Part shown: positions 6,990-13,737 of the stretch, piece after piece
Position numbering within the stretch: position 1 is the stretch's first letter
Layout: each line of letters opens with the position of its first letter
Assembly: GCA_964529155.1 (NCBI GenBank)
Contig: CAZGVV010000046.1
Location: 1 to 16,655, forward strand
DNA from: CAZGVV01 sp964529155
GTDB lineage: Bacteria; Pseudomonadota; Alphaproteobacteria; Rickettsiales; SXRF01
Direction of reading: 5' to 3'
Length of the DNA stretch: 16,655 bases
The notes under the pieces: model-generated
Told to the model about the DNA's origin: nothing
The model's database searches: none
Seen by the model: the letters and a program-made list of their open reading frames with translations, nothing else
Position numbers and translations under genes: made by a program

Positions 6990-7846
6990 ATTTTTCCTGT
7001 CTGGGCGTAGATGTGCTCGGCCATTATGTTCATTAAACGCTTGGTAATTTCACCCGGCTTCCCGTTGCCGACCACCTGCTCTGCAATGCGTGTCACCGGC
7101 AATACGCCAACGCTGGTGCTGGTTAAAAACGCTTCCTGCGCCGCGTTTGCTTCCGCAAGGGTAAAGGGCCGCTCCTCTACCGGAATACCTACCTCGCGGG
7201 CGAGTTTGAGCACCACGGTGCGGGTTACACCGGGCAAGATGCGGTTATTTTCCGGGTGGGTGATGAGCGTACCGTTTGACACGATATAGGAATTAGACAC
7301 CGCACCTTCGGTGACCACGCCATCTTCGCGCACCAGCCATGCCTCACGGGCGTTGGCGCTGGCGGCTTCTTGTTTGGCCAATACGTTGGCCAGCAGTGCG
7401 ATGGTCTTAATATCGCAGCGCCCCCAGCGGATGTCGGGCTGCACGATGACGAATACCCCGTTTTCAATTTCTTTGGGCTTAGGCAATTTGGCGGCGCAAA
7501 TGGTCATGCTGAGCACGGGCCGCGTATCTTTGGGAAACGGATGATCGCGCCGGGCAACGCCGCGCGTGACTTGCATATATAGCCCGCCGTCATCACGACC
7601 ATTACGCTCAATAAGCTCAGCAATCACGATTTTTAATGCCGCAAGCGACATGGGCTGTGGGATGGAGAGCATGGAAAGCGAACGGCTCAGGCGTGCCAGA
7701 TGCGCTTCGCCATCCAGCAGGCGGCGGTTGTAAAAAGCGATGTATTCATACATGCCATCAGCAAATTGATAGCCGCGGTCCTCAATGTGGGTGTAGGCGT
7801 CGGCGTGGTCGACGTAGCGCCCGTCAATATACGAAATACGGCTCAC
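6983..7846 (-). CDS. dat: D-amino-acid aminotransferase (class IV PLP enzyme)
   Basis: It transfers the amino group between D-alanine or other D-amino acids and 2-oxo acids, supplying or consuming D-amino acids for peptidoglycan. The 287-residue product starts ISYIDGRYVDHADA and has DIKTIALLANVLAKQEA with the PLP lysine K147 (K145 in the Bacillus enzyme), then TEGAVSNSYIV and a phosphate-binding STSVGVLPVT block. This fits Dat better than branched-chain aminotransferase, although 4-amino-4-deoxychorismate lyase and IlvE are relatives. The start is GTG and forms a GTGA overlap with the preceding stop. It sits inside a sugar-nucleotide operon; a D-amino acid dehydrogenase lies 4.6 kb away on the other strand. 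Confidence 0.88.
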   Translation of the reverse strand: MSRISYIDGRYVDHADAYTHIEDRGYQFADGMYEYIAFYNRRLLDGEAHLARLSRSLSMLSIPQPMSLAALKIVIAELIERNGRDDGGLYMQVTRGVARRDHPFPKDTRPVLSMTICAAKLPKPKEIENGVFVIVQPDIRWGRCDIKTIALLANVLAKQEAASANAREAWLVREDGVVTEGAVSNSYIVSNGTLITHPENNRILPGVTRTVVLKLAREVGIPVEERPFTLAEANAAQEAFLTSTSVGVLPVTRIAEQVVGNGKPGEITKRLMNIMAEHIYAQTGKIW

Positions 7847-9555
7847 ACTGCACCTTCCAATGAGAATGGACGCGGCGCGTAATCAAAATCACGGTCTGCT
7901 TCGTCGTGGGGGAAAACGAGGTCTTGGTTCATACGGTATGCCATTGCTCCGGTAACCGAGCTTTTTTGCACGACTCGCCCCAGCAGGTCAAGCACGCGTG
8001 GTAAAAATGGCAAGGCAATAATGCGCGGTTTGCGGCCAAGGCTTGCAAAAATGCGCTCGACCATCGCCCGGTAGGACAAGGTTTCACCACCACTCACATT
8101 ATAGGCCATGTTATGTGCCGCCAGCGATTGCGACGCGGCGATTGCGGCACTGGCTAAATCCAGCGTATGCACCGGCTGACGCAATCCTTTTGCCGGTGGA
8201 TAGATAGGGAATATACCGAAACGGCGAATGGTGCGGGCAATACGCGCGACGTTGCCATCCACGCCCAGACCATAAATCAGGGTTGGCCGCAGAATGGTCC
8301 ATACGATGTCATGCGCCGTGCAAAAAGCCTGAATATTTTTTTCCGCACCGGCTAAGCGCGCCACTACTTGTTGCTCATAAAGATTATCAGACTGCGCTTT
8401 GCCAAAAACCGAGGTAGAGCCAAATGCAATGACCCGTTTTATGCCCGCGATGTGTATGGATTGCAGCACCATCGGCAACACCCATAGCGGAGCACAGTGG
8501 ATGAGGATGTCAGCAGTGGGAAGTTGCAGCCCTGCTATGTTTAAATCTGCACGCTGCCAGGTACAATTAGGCAGTGTAATAGGCAATGAATTCCGGCGGC
8601 TGATAGCGGTGACTTCGGCGCCCCGCGCCAGTAACATGCCGATTAACGGCATACCGATTTGCGAATTGGCGCCTGTGACGATGACGTGTTGCCCTGCTAA
8701 ATCCAACAATTGCGGCGTGGTGGTGGCATTGAGCAGCGCGAGCAATTGTTTTCCAGCTACCGCTTTGTTGCCCGCACCTGCTAATACGTACAATTCCGCC
8801 CGCAGCCAGATGAAAGGCGCAAAAACCGGTGCCCATTTGGGGAAAAATGTGCGGAAATAGCGCACCATGCTGCGTGCTTTACGGTGTTCTACCGCACGCG
8901 TTCGGACTTCGCTCGTGGCAAGTACATGCACGGTTTTGACATCAGGCACGATAATGATTTTCCCGCTTGCCCGGTGGATACGCATGCAGAAATCCAGGTC
9001 TTCGCCGTAGAGAAAATATGTTTCATCCATCCCGCCAATACGCATGTAATCGGCGCGGCGAATGCACATGAATGCACTGGAAATAGCAGGAATTTGTTGA
9101 GGCTGGCCCGGCAAAGGCACTATCTGGTTTAGCTCTATGATGCTACGTGGCGTGAGCAAGGCGCGCCTGCTGCCAGAGTGTGGTGTACCGTCAGCATTGA
9201 CAACATCGCATCCCGCAACAATCGCACCCGGGAAGGAAAGGAGTGCTTGGGTAGTACGAGTGAGCGCATGCTCGGGGAGCAAGCATTCAGGGCTTAGCAG
9301 CAATATACATTCGCCTGTAGCGACTTGCGCACCTTTGTTGCATGCCGCGGCGAAGCCGATATTACCGTGGCCAGTGATGCAGACAAGCTTTCCGCTTTTT
9401 TCCAAACTCTGCAACCATTGCACAATGGCCGGTGGATTGCCATTATCCACCACGATGACTTCCGCTAAATCCGCTTGCGCCAGGGCTTGCGTGACTGTGT
9501 GGAACAGCACGGGGCCGGTATGGTAGGATACCATGATAATGCTGCAATTAACCAT
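7843..9555 (-). CDS. Fusion: family 2 glycosyltransferase plus NAD-dependent epimerase/dehydratase-like domain
   Basis: A 570-residue bifunctional-looking protein. Residues 1-275 are a GT-A glycosyltransferase of the rhamnosyltransferase (WbbL) type: CSIIMVSYHTG, VIVVDNGNPP, GNIGFAAACNKG, a metal-site region LLLSPECLLP, and YGEDLDFCMRIHR with the acidic base. Residues 288-570 are an extended SDR-like fold: VTGANSQIG at 293-301, FGSTSVFGK, ILRPTLIYGLG, FPIYPPAKGLRQPVHTLD, YNVSGGETLSYRAMVERIF. The classical YxxxK pair is not seen, as in other members of this epimerase group. The open frame extends to 9669, but ATG 9555 is chosen because the glycosyltransferase domain begins there and it overlaps the rmlC stop by only 8 bases. 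It probably acts on a rhamnose-containing surface glycan at the inner membrane face; the exact sugar is unknown. Confidence 0.87.
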   Translation of the reverse strand: MVNCSIIMVSYHTGPVLFHTVTQALAQADLAEVIVVDNGNPPAIVQWLQSLEKSGKLVCITGHGNIGFAAACNKGAQVATGECILLLSPECLLPEHALTRTTQALLSFPGAIVAGCDVVNADGTPHSGSRRALLTPRSIIELNQIVPLPGQPQQIPAISSAFMCIRRADYMRIGGMDETYFLYGEDLDFCMRIHRASGKIIIVPDVKTVHVLATSEVRTRAVEHRKARSMVRYFRTFFPKWAPVFAPFIWLRAELYVLAGAGNKAVAGKQLLALLNATTTPQLLDLAGQHVIVTGANSQIGMPLIGMLLARGAEVTAISRRNSLPITLPNCTWQRADLNIAGLQLPTADILIHCAPLWVLPMVLQSIHIAGIKRVIAFGSTSVFGKAQSDNLYEQQVVARLAGAEKNIQAFCTAHDIVWTILRPTLIYGLGVDGNVARIARTIRRFGIFPIYPPAKGLRQPVHTLDLASAAIAASQSLAAHNMAYNVSGGETLSYRAMVERIFASLGRKPRIIALPFLPRVLDLLGRVVQKSSVTGAMAYRMNQDLVFPHDEADRDFDYAPRPFSLEGAV

Positions 9556-10090
9556 GTGCCACAAATTCTTTCCAACTGGGTAACCCGGTGTCACGGGCAG
9601 AAACGATAGGATTGGTGATCGGCCAGGAGATGGCAAGCGTGGGGTCATCAAAGCGGATACCGCCCTCACCGGCTGGATTATAGAGGCCGTCTACCTTGTA
9701 CATGACATCCGCTGGCTTATCCCCCAGCACACAAAAGGCATGGGCGAATCCGGCGGGAAGCCATAATAAGGTAGCGTTTTCGTCCGATAATTCGATGCCG
9801 AAATGCTGGCCAAAGGTGGGCGAATCGCGGCGAATATCTACGGCGACGTCCCAGATGCGCCCGTTGATTGCGCCAACCAGCTTGCCTTGTGGTGGGTTTA
9901 ATTGGTAATGAAGCCCACGCAAGATGCCCGGGCTGGAGCGGGAATGATTGTCTTGCACAAACTGCGTGGGCAGACCGGCGGCGGCGAATAATTGCGCATT
10001 GAACCGTTCGACAAAAAATCCGCGTGCGTCACCGTGGCGTTTGAGGCGGATGACTTTTAAGCCTTCGAGCGGGGCGTTTTCAATGTCCAT
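9548..10090 (-). CDS. rmlC: dTDP-4-dehydrorhamnose 3,5-epimerase
   Basis: Third enzyme of dTDP-L-rhamnose synthesis, a homodimeric cupin in the cytoplasm. The 180-residue protein has the standard length. HGDARGFFVE is near residue 19, QDNHSRSSPGILRGLHYQ carries catalytic H61, DVAVDIRRDSPTFG is at 81-94, WLPAGFAHAF at 110-119, and the active-site Tyr is Y137 in GLYNP, followed by GGIRFDDP. It overlaps the end of rmlD by 11 bases and the start of the glycosyltransferase fusion by 8 bases, so all three are expected to be co-translated. The product feeds RmlD directly. Confidence 0.96.
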   Translation of the reverse strand: MDIENAPLEGLKVIRLKRHGDARGFFVERFNAQLFAAAGLPTQFVQDNHSRSSPGILRGLHYQLNPPQGKLVGAINGRIWDVAVDIRRDSPTFGQHFGIELSDENATLLWLPAGFAHAFCVLGDKPADVMYKVDGLYNPAGEGGIRFDDPTLAISWPITNPIVSARDTGLPSWKEFVAHG

Positions 10091-10955
10091 ATTTTGTATT
10101 CATACATGCCGCCAACGCCTCGCGCCAGTCTGGTAATGTGATGTCAAATGCAGTGCGGAGTTTCGCGCAATCCAGGCGGGAATTGCGGGGGCGTGGCGCA
10201 GGCAACGGATATTCCTGCGTGGAAATCGGCACAATACGCTGCACCGCCAGTGATGCCCCATGCACACGGGCCTCGGCTATGATGGCTTCGGCAAACTCAT
10301 GCCAGGTGGTTTCCCCGCTGTTGCACGCGTGATAAATGCCTGAGGGAAACACGGATGCGTGTTGCGCTACCTGTAATGCCTTTAGCGTTGCATCCGCAAG
10401 ATCCGGGGCATAGGTCGGGGCACCGAATTGGTCGGCGATGATGCGCAGCTCTTCGCGCTCAGCGGCCAGACGCAAAATGGTATTCACGAAATTCGCGCCG
10501 CTGGCGTCATATACCCATGACGTGCGGAAAATAAGGTAGTTCCCCCCCGCCTTTGCCACGGCTTCATCGCCTTTGGCTTTGCTGTGACCATAGTGGTTTA
10601 AGGGATGAATGGGCTCTGATTCCGAGCGTGGGGAATTGCCATTGCCATCATAGACATAATCGGTGGAATAATGGACAAAGGGAATACTCCGGCTGGCGCA
10701 CCAGCGGGCCATGGCGGCGGGAGCATCGGCATTGATTAAATAGGCAATGACGGATTCGCGCTCTGCCTGGTCTACGGCGGTATAGGCGGCAGCGTTAATG
10801 ACTACCCTGGGTTGTATTCGGTCCAGCGCGGCGATCACGTCATTTTTGTCAGCCAAATCAACCTCTTCGCGGTCCAACAACAGAGCATTATCGCCTAACC
10901 GGGCGGTTAATGCCCTACCCACCTGCCCTTTTGCGCCGAAAATGAGGATTGTCAT
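10080..10955 (-). CDS. rmlD: dTDP-4-dehydrorhamnose reductase
   Basis: Final enzyme of dTDP-L-rhamnose synthesis, reducing dTDP-4-dehydro-L-rhamnose with NAD(P)H. The 291-residue protein begins with the nucleotide-binding motif GAKGQVG (7-13). NAAAYTAVDQAE, HYSTDYVYDG (95-104) and the catalytic YGHSK (Y122, K126) follow, with FRTSWVYDASGANFV. It is the first gene of the five-gene minus-strand operon. The ATG at 10955 has no Shine-Dalgarno; instead the start codon is part of a TATGACA motif repeated twice more upstream at 11-bp intervals. rmlA and rmlB are not in the window. Confidence 0.96.
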   Translation of the reverse strand: MTILIFGAKGQVGRALTARLGDNALLLDREEVDLADKNDVIAALDRIQPRVVINAAAYTAVDQAERESVIAYLINADAPAAMARWCASRSIPFVHYSTDYVYDGNGNSPRSESEPIHPLNHYGHSKAKGDEAVAKAGGNYLIFRTSWVYDASGANFVNTILRLAAEREELRIIADQFGAPTYAPDLADATLKALQVAQHASVFPSGIYHACNSGETTWHEFAEAIIAEARVHGASLAVQRIVPISTQEYPLPAPRPRNSRLDCAKLRTAFDITLPDWREALAACMNTKYGH

Positions 10956-10978
10956 ATTGATGTCATAGAGATGTCATA
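10950..10978 (-). promoter_or_regulatory. Three phased TGTCATA boxes over the rmlD start
   Basis: On the plus strand TGTCATA occurs at 10950-10956, 10961-10967 and 10972-10978, with exact 11-bp periodicity, close to one helical turn. The first copy contains the rmlD start codon (complement of CAT). The arrangement would suit a protein binding one DNA face, or it may be a decayed tandem repeat. No known regulator is assigned. Confidence 0.4.
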
Positions 10979-11006
10979 AAAAAATCATGGCTAGGCCTTG
11001 GCCCTT

Positions 11007-11015
11007 TGGTATAGA
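11007..11015 (+). promoter_or_regulatory. Extended -10 promoter for the gene at 11071
   Basis: TGG directly precedes TATAGA (followed by AT). Initiation near 11022 would give a ~49-nt leader ending in the strong AGAGGAG ribosome site. No clear -35 element is present. The same TGGTATA pattern precedes the 305-residue membrane protein gene. Confidence 0.4.
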
Positions 11016-11070
11016 ATGCTGGTAAGTTTAGTAAAGTCCCAAATTGGGAATTAAAAGAGGAGTTTATAGT

Positions 11071-11613
11071 ATGGGCGAACATCACAAAGGGTGCCACGGC
11101 ATCACCATCGGCAAAGTCGTTGCAGGCGCAGCGGTGGCTGTGGGCGCGGTATTATTGGCTGCGGCTGTGTTTAGCAACGGTCAAGTTGGTGAATTAGGCA
11201 ACAAAGTCAGCGACTTTTTGTTTAAAGAAGGCGTTGACGGCCAAGGCGGTGGTGTATTTACACGCGTCGGCAATTGGCTGGCAACGCAGTTTTCCAGCAC
11301 TCCAACTGCAGGCGTTGAAGCTTATGAAACAGATTTAGCTGATTCTTTAAAACCGTCTTTCTGGACCTCAAGCACTACTAATACCCTTGCTGGTGTCGCC
11401 CTAGTCGGTGGCGGGGCTGCGCTCAGCGGTGCTATGCAAGAAAAGGCGGAAATCTGCCAGGAACAGGCCCACTATGCTGACCTCCCCGGTGACCCGGTTG
11501 CCGGTGGGCATGCCGAGCGGTTGCAGATGAGCGCGATTCAAAGCCTGATGAAAGGCCGTATGATCGCCAACTCGCCGCAATTCATGGGTGGTGCGCAAGG
11601 CGTTGGTATTTAA
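11071..11613 (+). CDS. Uncharacterised small membrane protein, two hydrophobic helices
   Basis: A 180-residue protein I do not recognise. The ATG at 11071 is preferred over an upstream TTG at 11044 because AGAGGAG (11056-11062) sits 8 bases before it. A short His/Cys-containing N-terminus (MGEHHKGCHG) precedes a membrane helix at about 11-34, rich in Ala, Val and Gly. Residues 35-100 are soluble and Gly-rich, and a second hydrophobic segment lies at about 103-122. The tail contains QEQAHYADLPGDPVAG and a helical stretch ending NSPQFMGG. The product is probably an inner-membrane protein. The gene is divergent from rmlD and followed by paralogue 2 after 70 bp. Confidence 0.78.
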   Translation: MGEHHKGCHGITIGKVVAGAAVAVGAVLLAAAVFSNGQVGELGNKVSDFLFKEGVDGQGGGVFTRVGNWLATQFSSTPTAGVEAYETDLADSLKPSFWTSSTTNTLAGVALVGGGAALSGAMQEKAEICQEQAHYADLPGDPVAGGHAERLQMSAIQSLMKGRMIANSPQFMGGAQGVGI

Positions 11614-11672
11614 TCCCTATTTCTTTGGATTTTCATACATTCGTAACCATTCTGATGCATGCTCAAGCACAG

Positions 11673-11678
11673 TATTAT
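11673..11678 (+). promoter_or_regulatory. -10 element six bases before an ATG
   Basis: TATTAT (5 of 6) ends 5 bases short of the ATG at 11684, so initiation about 6-7 bases downstream would fall on the start codon. The matching -35 region (TTCTGA, 11650-11655) is poor. No Shine-Dalgarno precedes the ATG, which is consistent with leaderless mRNA as at the paralogue. Confidence 0.3.
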
Positions 11679-11683
11679 AGCGA

Positions 11684-12067
11684 ATGAATGCCATGGCTGA
11701 TATTACCTTAAACCCGGATGACATTGCCCGCCTCGTTATGCTCACCTATGGGCGGATGGAGGACGGGAAAAGCACGTATTGGTGTTACGTTGCCGTGAAA
11801 CCTAGCGAATATTCGCGTTTTCAGCAGGTGCTAAAAGCCGGTAAGCTGGATTTGCATCGTTTTGATGAAGACGGCTTTGGCGAAGTGGTGATTTCCGGCC
11901 CGGGGCTTTATCCGCCGTCTGAGGTTACCCGTGAAGTCGCGCGGGCATTTCGCGTGCCGCTGAAAGAGCTGTTTAACGGCGCTGAACCTGAAACCGCCGT
12001 CGCCCGCAAGATCGCGCAATTAAAAGAACAATTAGACACCAAGGATAATACCGGAGCCAGTTCGTAA
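11684..12067 (+). CDS. Uncharacterised small protein, WCYVAVKPS family (paralogue 2)
   Basis: A 127-residue homologue of the protein at 4677-5039, of unknown function. The central block WCYVAVKPS is identical in both, flanked by IAR...YG, DG, AG.LDLH.F, FGEVVISGPG, PPSEV and REVARAF. Like its sister it ends in a charged helix (VARKIAQLKEQLD), has no signal peptide or membrane helix, and lacks a Shine-Dalgarno. ATG at 11684 or 11693 could be the start. Divergence in the two termini with a conserved centre points to an old duplication rather than a recent copy. It lies between two other uncharacterised small genes, all on the plus strand. Confidence 0.85.
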   Translation: MNAMADITLNPDDIARLVMLTYGRMEDGKSTYWCYVAVKPSEYSRFQQVLKAGKLDLHRFDEDGFGEVVISGPGLYPPSEVTREVARAFRVPLKELFNGAEPETAVARKIAQLKEQLDTKDNTGASS

Positions 12068-12082
12068 GTCTGTCACAAAGGA

Positions 12083-12112
12083 TTCACAAAATTGTAATGT
12101 GGGATTTATACA
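12083..12112 (+). promoter_or_regulatory. Candidate promoter for the 79-residue gene
   Basis: TTCACA (12083-12088, 5 of 6) and TATACA (12107-12112, 4 of 6) are 18 bp apart. Initiation near 12119 would give a ~39-nt leader containing AGGAGA at 12145-12150 before the ATG at 12158. Confidence 0.4.
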
Positions 12113-12157
12113 AACTGGTGTAGGATTGAAGTGTAGAAAGATTTAGGAGAAAATTTT

Positions 12158-12397
12158 ATGGTTATGGTACGCAATACAGCAGTCAGTGATACCATCATTG
12201 CAAATCCCTCTGAGCATTTCAAAGACGTTGCATCTAAGTGCAACTGTATTGCCGGTGGGCTAAACGTTTCGGGCAATATGAACATCATGCCCCCCGCTTA
12301 CACCATGAGTGGTGCAACAAGCGTCCTGGGCCAAGCGTTTTCGATGCTTTCCACGCCCTTACAAAAAAGCGGTGTTACGCCAAGCACCGGCAAATAG
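12158..12397 (+). CDS. Uncharacterised 79-residue protein
   Basis: A small orphan gene. The support is a strong ribosome site TAGGAGA 7 bases before the ATG and a promoter-like sequence upstream. The product has no long hydrophobic helix. Its N-terminus is polar, a Cys pair lies in SKCNCIAGG near residue 28-30, and the C-terminal half is rich in Ser, Thr, Met and Gly (MNIMPPAYTMSGATSVLGQ). It ends STGK. No family is recognised. The next plus-strand gene, dadA, has its own extended -10 promoter, so this is probably a single-gene transcript. Confidence 0.65.
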   Translation: MVMVRNTAVSDTIIANPSEHFKDVASKCNCIAGGLNVSGNMNIMPPAYTMSGATSVLGQAFSMLSTPLQKSGVTPSTGK

Positions 12398-12405
12398 GGT
12401 CTTTG

Positions 12406-12414
12406 TGATATAAT
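12406..12414 (+). promoter_or_regulatory. Extended -10 promoter for the dadA operon
   Basis: TGA directly precedes a consensus TATAAT (12409-12414), a perfect extended -10. The -35 region (ACCGGC) is poor. Initiation near 12421 would give a leader of about 57-66 nt that starts in a pyrimidine tract (12423-12446, one purine in 24) and ends in a hairpin at the start codon. Confidence 0.6.
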
Positions 12415-12470
12415 ATAAATAATCTCCCCTCACTTCCCTCTTCCCCAATTCAAAAAATTTCGGCATAACT

Positions 12471-12486
12471 GGCGCCCATGGGTGCC
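12471..12486 (+). promoter_or_regulatory. Start-codon hairpin in the dadA leader
   Basis: GGCGCC (12471-12476) and GGTGCC (12481-12486) can pair with one G-U wobble around the loop CATG, which holds the first ATG (12478). The second in-frame ATG (12487) follows the stem directly. No Shine-Dalgarno is visible before either ATG. The structure may limit or select initiation. Confidence 0.35.
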
Positions 12487-13737
12487 ATGAAAATTGTAAT
12501 CCTCGGTTCAGGCGTGTTGGGTGTGACAACGGCGTATGTGCTGGCGTCACGCGGGCATCGCGTTGAAGTGATCGAACGCCAGCCGGAAAGCGGGCTGGAA
12601 ACCAGCTTCGCCAATGGCGGGCAGTTGAGTTACAGCCATGCCGAACCCTGGGCCACGCCGCATATTTTGAAAGTATTGCCAGGCTGGCTACTCAAACCTG
12701 ACTCCCCCCTTATTTTCCGCCTGCGCGCCGATGTGGACATGTTCCGCTGGGGACTGGAATTTTTGCGTAATTGCACGCCCGCCCGCGCCGAGGCCAATTG
12801 CCTGACGCTGCTGCGCCTGGGCTTATACAGCCATTTAAAACTGGCGCAGATCGTTGCTGATACCGGCATTGAATTTGACCATTCAGCACGTGGTATCCTG
12901 CATATTTTCAATGACCACGCGTCCTGGGACCATGCCAAACGCCAGGCAGATTTTCAGGCCAAGCACGGCTGCGAAGAAAACGCTATTTCAGCGGAACAAG
13001 TGCTGGCCATGGAGCCAACGCTTGCGTCTTCTGAGCGTAAAATTATTGGCGGCATGCACGCCCCGTTGGATGCGCAGGCTGATACGCTGCTCTATTGCAA
13101 AGCGCTGGCGTCGTATTGCACGGAAAAGCTGGGGGTGAAATTTCATTATAATACCACCATCACCGCACTGGAAAAAACGGACGATGCCGTCACTGCCGTG
13201 AAAACCGATAAAGGTGATTTTAACGCCGATGCCTATGTATTAGCGCTGGGGTCCTATAGCCCGCTCTTTAGCAAAAAACTCGGCTTCCGTTTGCCGATTT
13301 ACCCGATGAAAGGCTATAGCGTCACCCTGCCCTTTAATGACGCAAGCCCACGCATCAGCGTGACGGACGGAACGCATAAAATCGTTGTGACAAAGCTTGG
13401 CAATTTTGCGCGCATCGCGGGCACAGCAGAACTTGCCGGTTATGATACGAACATCAATAACCAGCGCATTAAACCAATCGTACGGGCAGCGAAGAGCCTG
13501 TTTCCGCACATGGCGTGGGAGCAGGAACAAACGTTCTGGGCCTGCCTACGGCCTTCCACACCAAACGGCCCGCCCGTACTTGGCGCTTCGCCAGTGCGGA
13601 ACGTATTTCTCAACACCGGCCATGGCACGCTGGGATGGACGCAAGCGGCAGGCAGCGCGTATCTGCTGGCCGATGTTATTGAAAAACGCGCCACAGAAAT
13701 TTCACTTCAAGGCTTAACCTTAAAAGGAACGTTATGA
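12478..13737 (+). CDS. dadA: D-amino acid dehydrogenase, small subunit type (FAD)
   Basis: A flavoprotein of the inner membrane face that oxidises D-amino acids, chiefly D-alanine, to 2-oxo acids and ammonia, passing electrons to the respiratory chain. The 419-residue protein begins MKIVILGSGVLGVTTAYVLA (GxGxxG, after an optional MGA), followed by a FAD-binding acidic end VIER. It has the DadA block ETSFANGGQLSYSHAEPWATP, then GILHIF, GGMHAPLDAQAD, and a C-terminal GLRPSTP-like segment (CLRPSTPNGPPVLG) with NTGHGTLGWTQAAGSA. E. coli DadA is 432 residues. Starts at 12478 and 12487 are both plausible. The stop overlaps the next gene (ATGA). No alanine racemase is adjacent, unlike the enteric dadAX arrangement. 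Confidence 0.93.
   Translation: MGAMKIVILGSGVLGVTTAYVLASRGHRVEVIERQPESGLETSFANGGQLSYSHAEPWATPHILKVLPGWLLKPDSPLIFRLRADVDMFRWGLEFLRNCTPARAEANCLTLLRLGLYSHLKLAQIVADTGIEFDHSARGILHIFNDHASWDHAKRQADFQAKHGCEENAISAEQVLAMEPTLASSERKIIGGMHAPLDAQADTLLYCKALASYCTEKLGVKFHYNTTITALEKTDDAVTAVKTDKGDFNADAYVLALGSYSPLFSKKLGFRLPIYPMKGYSVTLPFNDASPRISVTDGTHKIVVTKLGNFARIAGTAELAGYDTNINNQRIKPIVRAAKSLFPHMAWEQEQTFWACLRPSTPNGPPVLGASPVRNVFLNTGHGTLGWTQAAGSAYLLADVIEKRATEISLQGLTLKGTL

Noticed and set aside
9556..9669. Longer start for the glycosyltransferase fusion
   Set aside because: It would overlap rmlC by over 100 bases and add residues outside the GT2 domain. The ATG at 9555 begins exactly at the domain.
12361..12400. Terminator hairpin at the end of the 79-residue gene (CGGTG...CACCG)
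   Set aside because: The stem is 5 bp, lies within the coding sequence and has no following T-run.
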